Part shown: positions 6,081-9,543 of the stretch, piece after piece | How positions within the stretch are numbered: the stretch's first letter is position 1 | How the letters are laid out: each line of letters starts with the position of its first letter | NCBI GenBank assembly: GCA_028682845.1 | Contig: JAJRAT010000094.1 | Coordinates: 1 to 9,543 of the forward strand | Direction: 5' to 3' | DNA: 9,543 bases | Source of the DNA: Methanothrix sp. | GTDB lineage: Archaea > Halobacteriota > Methanosarcinia > Methanotrichales > Methanotrichaceae | The notes under the pieces: generated by a model | The model's input: the letters and a program-made list of their open reading frames with translations, nothing else | What the model was told of the DNA's origin: nothing | Databases searched by the model: none | Translations under genes and position numbers: made by a program

Positions 6081-6140
6081 AAAAAAAAGCGCGCGGGGCC
6101 GGGAGGTCTCAAGCATTATTGACGTTCAGACCCGGCCCCG
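6081..6140 (-). terminator. GC stem-loop followed by U8, end of the beta-helix gene
   Basis: A perfect 10-bp inverted repeat pairs CGGGGCCGGG (6094-6103) with CCCGGCCCCG (6131-6140) across a 27-nt loop. On the minus strand this stem is followed after five bases by eight T (6088-6081), the layout of an intrinsic terminator for the gene that ends at 6174. A smaller hairpin, CCGCG (6076-6080) with CGCGG (6092-6096), brackets the same A8/T8 run. Confidence 0.6.
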
Positions 6141-6173
6141 AATGTTTGCCTGACGGCAATGCTCGTGCGTCGA

Positions 6174-7931
6174 TCAAACTGGAGGCAGCCAATCGATGCC
6201 TTTCACAGGAGTTGTCCTCCAGGGATAGAATGCCGCTTTGCCTGTGCCTGCAATCTTATCACCCGCACCATCCGCAGCCATTCCCAAAATGGAGTCTATA
6301 GCTCCGCCGCCTGGCCCGTCCTCGGAGCCCCAATAGTTGTATCGGGCGTCTATTACCGCATTGCCGTTATTCATGATGCCGTCAACAGTATTGCCGACAA
6401 GGTCGTTGTTGTTGACATTGATCGATCCGACACTTTGTTCCGAATAAATGCCGTGATCCCAGCCGGATAAAGAATTTTGCTGAATGTTAACATTCGCTTC
6501 GTTTGATGAATCCAATCCTATGCCGTAGCTATTGCGCCATCCGCTCGACAGATAAGATGCGTCCACCATTGTGTTCTCGAATATGCTAAACGATGCTCCT
6601 TCCGGGGATTTGGAAATATCAAGACCGTCCCGATAGGCAGGCAAGCCCGCTTGCGGTCCCAGGATGTACAAATAATTATAGGCAAACTCATTGCTGCCGG
6701 AAAGACCGTTCATTTCCACCACACTTCCAAAAGATGCTGGACTATCAACATACAGGTTGTTCCCGCTGAACACTATGTTTTGGGAGTTCTCGATCTCTAC
6801 GATTGAATCCTGATCCGTGCCGGTGCTCATAATCTGGTTGTCCCTTATGCTGGCCCCGGCCAAACCGTTGGCGTAGATGGCCTGATACGACCCGGCATCG
6901 ATGGTAAATCCGCTCAGATCCACAAGGGTTCCCGGTCCCTGAATAGTTATGACTGGAGATAATGTCCCCACATGACGAATAATCGTTGATGGAGCATTAA
7001 TTCCCGCGAGTGTGATCGATGTCCCTATTGCCAGGTTCTCCTCATAGACGCCTGCCGCTACATTGACCGTATCTCCATTAAGTGCGGCGTCTATCGCATC
7101 CTGAATCTTGCCGTCAGAATCTACGTCAAACGTCACCGGATTGGAAATTGCACTCTGGCCACTGTTTGTTCCCGCCTGTGCATTCAAGCCGTATGTAGAA
7201 TCACAATTCAATACACGGTGATTCGTTTCCTGATTTGCGGTCACAGTGCTTTCGAATTGGCCGGTAATCCGTCCCTCCTGCTCGGTGTTTGTGGATGTGT
7301 CTGCCGACGCACCGATGTTGCCCTGAAAATTTCCCTGGATACTGGTAGTAATCTGACTGTTATCTGATGAGGATTCGGCATGAGTATTTATAGTCGTCTC
7401 GCCGCCGGCCTCAATAGATGAAGAAGTATGGCTGCTGCCCGTCCAGGCATTCTGCACGGTCTCCAAATAGCCGGAAAGGACGCTGGAACTCAATCCAGTT
7501 AAGGCATTGTCGTTTGCCAGCTCAAGTCCCGCCATAGCAGAGCTTCCTGCAGCGAAGATGCTCTGTGTCGCATACAGGTATCCGGGAGTTACAGTTGCCG
7601 TTCCGCTCAGAGTTCCCGTTGCATCTGTAGCGCTGAATTTGGCGCTGCTCGCGTGTCTGCCACCGGAGGCGGTCTGGCTGGCGCTGCCGCTCCCCGATAT
7701 TGAAACCGTCCTGTGGTCTTCAATCCCAAGGTTTCCAAAGCAGACAGTAGCATCCTCTGAAGCCGAACCATCATCTTCCAGGTCATAATCGCTGGAAATG
7801 GTCACACTGTCGCCGCCATTCTCTGCAGAGAGTGCAACCTCCAGACCCGCGCAGGTTCCCGGCAAAAATGCCAGAACCGTAAAGATGATCAGTATCTGTA
7901 TAAAATCAAAATTATATAACTTTAGCTTTAT
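6174..7931 (-). CDS. Exported right-handed beta-helix protein with apparent ATA start
   Basis: A 585-residue exported protein, probably at the cell surface or released; its ligand or enzymatic activity is unknown. Residues 1-29 form a signal peptide: KLKLYNFDF, then the hydrophobic run IQILIIFTVLAFLP, then GTCAG. About 30-262 is a Ser/Thr/Gly-rich, beta-strand-rich region without a recognised domain. From about 265, VTFDVDSDGKIQDAID followed by GDTVNVAAGVYEENL opens a NosD/PbH1-type parallel beta-helix. Its rungs (for example IRDNQIMS, IVFSGNNLYV, VNIQQNSLSG, INVNNNDLVGN) run to the NYWGSEDGPGG cap at 532-542. No C-terminal anchor is seen. Upstream the frame closes at a TAA two codons before the ATA. 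The first ordinary start codon, TTG at 7865, would cut the signal peptide in half, so I placed the start at the ATA at 7931, behind a GGGAGGGAT site. A one-base error in the adjacent A6 run could instead restore an ATG at 7947. Confidence 0.75.
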   Translation of the reverse strand: MKLKLYNFDFIQILIIFTVLAFLPGTCAGLEVALSAENGGDSVTISSDYDLEDDGSASEDATVCFGNLGIEDHRTVSISGSGSASQTASGGRHASSAKFSATDATGTLSGTATVTPGYLYATQSIFAAGSSAMAGLELANDNALTGLSSSVLSGYLETVQNAWTGSSHTSSSIEAGGETTINTHAESSSDNSQITTSIQGNFQGNIGASADTSTNTEQEGRITGQFESTVTANQETNHRVLNCDSTYGLNAQAGTNSGQSAISNPVTFDVDSDGKIQDAIDAALNGDTVNVAAGVYEENLAIGTSITLAGINAPSTIIRHVGTLSPVITIQGPGTLVDLSGFTIDAGSYQAIYANGLAGASIRDNQIMSTGTDQDSIVEIENSQNIVFSGNNLYVDSPASFGSVVEMNGLSGSNEFAYNYLYILGPQAGLPAYRDGLDISKSPEGASFSIFENTMVDASYLSSGWRNSYGIGLDSSNEANVNIQQNSLSGWDHGIYSEQSVGSINVNNNDLVGNTVDGIMNNGNAVIDARYNYWGSEDGPGGGAIDSILGMAADGAGDKIAGTGKAAFYPWRTTPVKGIDWLPPV

Positions 7932-7936
7932 TTTTT

Positions 7937-7945
7937 ATCCCTCCC
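7937..7945 (-). promoter_or_regulatory. Ribosome-binding site that decides the beta-helix gene start
   Basis: The minus strand reads GGGAGGGAT, then AAAAA, then ATA-AAG-CTA-AAG. The purine core ends 7 nt before the ATA, which is standard spacing. No other codon in this frame has a comparable site. Confidence 0.55.
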
Positions 7946-7969
7946 ATCGGCAATTAAACAAAATAACCC

Positions 7970-7986
7970 AAATATATGTCTTTTGG
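7970..7986 (-). promoter_or_regulatory. Candidate TATA box for the beta-helix gene
   Basis: The minus strand reads CAAAAGACATATATTTG around these positions, an A-rich BRE-like element then CATATATTT. Transcription would start near 7949, giving an 18-nt leader to the ATA. That start would also fall within a few bases of the out-of-frame ATG at 7947. Confidence 0.45.
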
Positions 7987-8091
7987 CATCGGAATTTTTT
8001 TATCGCATTGGTCAATTTGAGCGACTCATGTCCATGCGGGAAATGCATGATTGCGGCATGTGGCTGATATTGCCCGCCTGCATATCCTAAA

Positions 8092-8100
8092 GAATATAAG
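8092..8100 (+). promoter_or_regulatory. TATA box for the flavin-binding protein and rfcL
   Basis: GAATATAAG is centred about 27 nt before the ATG at 8123, so the mRNA would begin at or next to the start codon. No convincing Shine-Dalgarno is present, which agrees with a leaderless transcript. Confidence 0.5.
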
Positions 8101-8122
8101 TCTAGAAGAGAGATGGAATGGC

Positions 8123-8551
8123 ATGAAGCCAAAGGTGCTGACTCCAGAGGAATGCAATGCTGCGCTCACCAATGAAAAGTATGGCCGCCTTGGATTATGC
8201 CTGTCCGACAGGCCCTATGTCATTCCCATGTCCTACGTCTTTCTCGACAACAAAATCTACCTTCATTCCAGAGGAAACGGCAAGAAAGTGGAATATGTGA
8301 CCGGAAATCCGAACGTCTGTTTTCAGGTGGACAGCTTAAAAGACAATCGCTGGACCAGCATCATCGCTTATGGAACGGCAAGTCTCTCCGATGACATCGA
8401 GACCAAGATGAAGATGTTTGCGGCGTTCATGGGAAAAGAGATGAAAGGCCACGGGGGCAAACAGTTCAAGCGTGAGGATCTGGAGAAGATGCCCATGACC
8501 ATCTGGGAGATCAGGATTGAGGAGCTGACCGGCAGAGAAGGCATCTGGTAG
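8123..8551 (+). CDS. Pyridoxamine 5'-phosphate oxidase-like flavin-binding protein (NimA-like)
   Basis: A 142-residue cytoplasmic split-barrel protein of the FMN-binding PNPOx-like superfamily, closest in pattern to NimA-type members. After an N-terminal helix (LTPEECNAALTNEKYGRLGL), RPYVIPMSYVFLDNKIYLHS at 30-49 gives the first barrel strands. GNGKKVEYVTGNPNVCFQVD at 51-70 is the usual flavin-phosphate side of the barrel, and WTSIIAYGTASL (77-88) is a further core strand. The substrate is unknown. Relatives bind FMN, F420 or heme, so true pyridoxine metabolism should not be assumed. The frame is open upstream to 8051, but the ATG at 8123 begins where family homology begins and fits the TATA box at 8092-8100. 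rfcL starts 2 nt after the stop, implying one transcript. Confidence 0.85.
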   Translation: MKPKVLTPEECNAALTNEKYGRLGLCLSDRPYVIPMSYVFLDNKIYLHSRGNGKKVEYVTGNPNVCFQVDSLKDNRWTSIIAYGTASLSDDIETKMKMFAAFMGKEMKGHGGKQFKREDLEKMPMTIWEIRIEELTGREGIW

Positions 8552-8553
8552 CG

Positions 8554-9543
8554 ATGGCTGCGATTAAGTGGACGGAGAAGTACCGGCCGGATACCCTGGC
8601 GCAGGTCCTCGGAAACGGCAAGGCGGTTGAGGAGCTGCATGCCTGGGCGACGGCCTGGGAGCAGGGAGCGCCCATCACCGGAGCCGCCATTCTCTACGGC
8701 CCGGCGGGAACGGGCAAGACCTCAGCGGCCCTGGCGCTGGCGCGTGAATTCGACTGGGACATCATCGAGATGAACGCTTCGGATGCACGCACGGCAGGCA
8801 TGATCCAGAAGATTGCCGGACCGGCCTCGCGGAGCATGACATTTTCCGGAAAGCTGCGCCTGGTCGTCCTGGATGAGGCCGACAACCTGCACGGCACTGC
8901 CGATCGGGGCGGAGCGGCGGCCATGCTGAAGCTGGTGCGTGATACCCGCCAGCCGGTTCTCCTGATCGCCAACGAGTACTACGAGATCGAAAAGCCCCTG
9001 CGAGATGCCATCAAAGGCATCCAGTTTCGGTCTGTTCGCTCCACCACCATTGCCCAGGCCCTGCGGGAGATCTGCAAAGCCGAGGGCGTGGCCTGCGATC
9101 CGGATGCCCTGATGCTCATCGCCGAGCGGGCGGGAGGCGACATGCGCTCCGGGATCAACGATTTGCAGGCGGCAGCAGAGGGCTCGAAGGAGTTGAAGCT
9201 GGAGGACGTGGCCACGGCGGAGCGGGATGTCAAGTCGTCCATCTTCAAGGTCCTGGAGGTCATCTTCAAGGGCGAGAAGGCCCGCGAGGCCCTGCAGGCT
9301 TCTTACGATCTGGACGAGAGCCCGGAGGATCTGATCAACTGGGTGGACGAGAACCTGCCGCAGGCCTACCAGGGCCGGGACCTCTGGCAGGGCTTTGAGC
9401 AACTGGCCCGTGCCGATGTTTTTTTGGGCCGCGTGAGCCGCAGGCAGAATTACGGCATGTGGCGCTACGCAGGCTTCCTCATGACGGGCGGCGTGCAGTC
9501 GGCCAAGGCGGCGCGCCGGCACGGCTACGTGGCCTTCCGGCCA
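8554..9543 (+). CDS. rfcL: Replication factor C large subunit (partial, runs off window)
   Basis: The clamp-loader large subunit, which with RfcS loads PCNA onto primed DNA at the replication fork. The visible 330 residues are open to the last base of the window, so the C-terminal part, including any PCNA-binding tail, is missing. Landmarks: MAAIKWTEKYRPDTL at the N-terminus (RFC box), Walker A GPAGTGKT (49-56), Walker B VVLDEAD (104-110), sensor 1 LLIANE (136-141) and sensor 2 GGDMRSGINDL (194-204). A helical collar-like region follows from about 225. The archaeal large subunit keeps its own ATPase motifs, unlike some eukaryotic partners. The ATG lies 2 nt after the preceding stop, and GAGAAGG upstream may serve as a weak ribosome-binding site. 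Its position suggests it is transcribed with the flavin-binding protein; no functional link is evident. Confidence 0.95.
   Translation, partial: MAAIKWTEKYRPDTLAQVLGNGKAVEELHAWATAWEQGAPITGAAILYGPAGTGKTSAALALAREFDWDIIEMNASDARTAGMIQKIAGPASRSMTFSGKLRLVVLDEADNLHGTADRGGAAAMLKLVRDTRQPVLLIANEYYEIEKPLRDAIKGIQFRSVRSTTIAQALREICKAEGVACDPDALMLIAERAGGDMRSGINDLQAAAEGSKELKLEDVATAERDVKSSIFKVLEVIFKGEKAREALQASYDLDESPEDLINWVDENLPQAYQGRDLWQGFEQLARADVFLGRVSRRQNYGMWRYAGFLMTGGVQSAKAARRHGYVAFRP

Noticed and set aside
8051..8122. TTG-initiated extension of the flavin-binding protein
   Set aside because: There is no homology in the added 24 residues, and the TATA box at 8092-8100 would be inside the coding region.
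8722..9522. Minus-strand open frame of 266 codons opposite rfcL
   Set aside because: It lies fully antisense to RfcL, which has every clamp-loader motif in order; the antisense product is low-complexity and matches nothing known.

Overview
The window looks like chromosomal DNA of a methanogenic euryarchaeon, most likely of the Methanosarcinales/Methanothrix (Methanosaeta) type. Support comes from an archaeal clamp-loader large subunit (RfcL), an archaeal FAD synthetase (RibL), archaeal-type phosphopantetheine adenylyltransferase, a JAMM-domain protein, a stand-alone pyruvate carboxylase biotin-carboxylase subunit (PycA) with biotin ligase, a secreted beta-helix protein, and archaeal TATA/BRE-like boxes about 25-30 nt before several starts. 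The genus is an inference; the archaeal assignment is firm.

Left half, all on the minus strand. At the far right of this block pycA (4128-5612) begins a tightly packed series: birA follows 2 nt later, a JAMM protein overlaps birA by ATGA, a 23-codon reading frame fills the next gap exactly, and then comes ribL. coaD lies 43 nt further on and appears to have its own strong TATA box and a near-leaderless start. The block covers biotin attachment (BirA), a biotin-dependent carboxylase (PycA), FAD synthesis (RibL) and CoA synthesis (CoaD). Downstream of it is a separately promoted gene for a secreted DUF4139-type protein (275-1504). Bases 1-274 hold no gene; they contain a T-rich stop signal for that protein, a small dyad and possibly the first codon of a minus-strand gene leaving the window.

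Centre. A 198-bp divergent promoter region separates pycA from a small two-helix membrane protein (5811-6056, plus). That gene converges on a large minus-strand gene for an exported right-handed beta-helix protein. The gap between them holds a plus-strand T5 tract and, for the minus strand, a 10-bp GC stem followed by eight U.

The beta-helix gene has the most unusual start in the window. A full signal peptide and a well-placed ribosome-binding site are present, but the codon where translation should begin is ATA. The alternative is a single-base error or slippage in a six-A run.

Right end, plus strand. A flavin-binding protein of the pyridoxamine-phosphate-oxidase/NimA-like group (8123-8551) is followed 2 nt later by rfcL, which runs off the window.

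Most of the window is housekeeping sequence. I did not find a defence system, mobile element, CRISPR array, tRNA or rRNA. The points most worth checking are the ATA start, a degenerate 33-bp tandem repeat inside birA, the micro-ORF between the JAMM gene and ribL, and the JAMM protein embedded in a cofactor operon.
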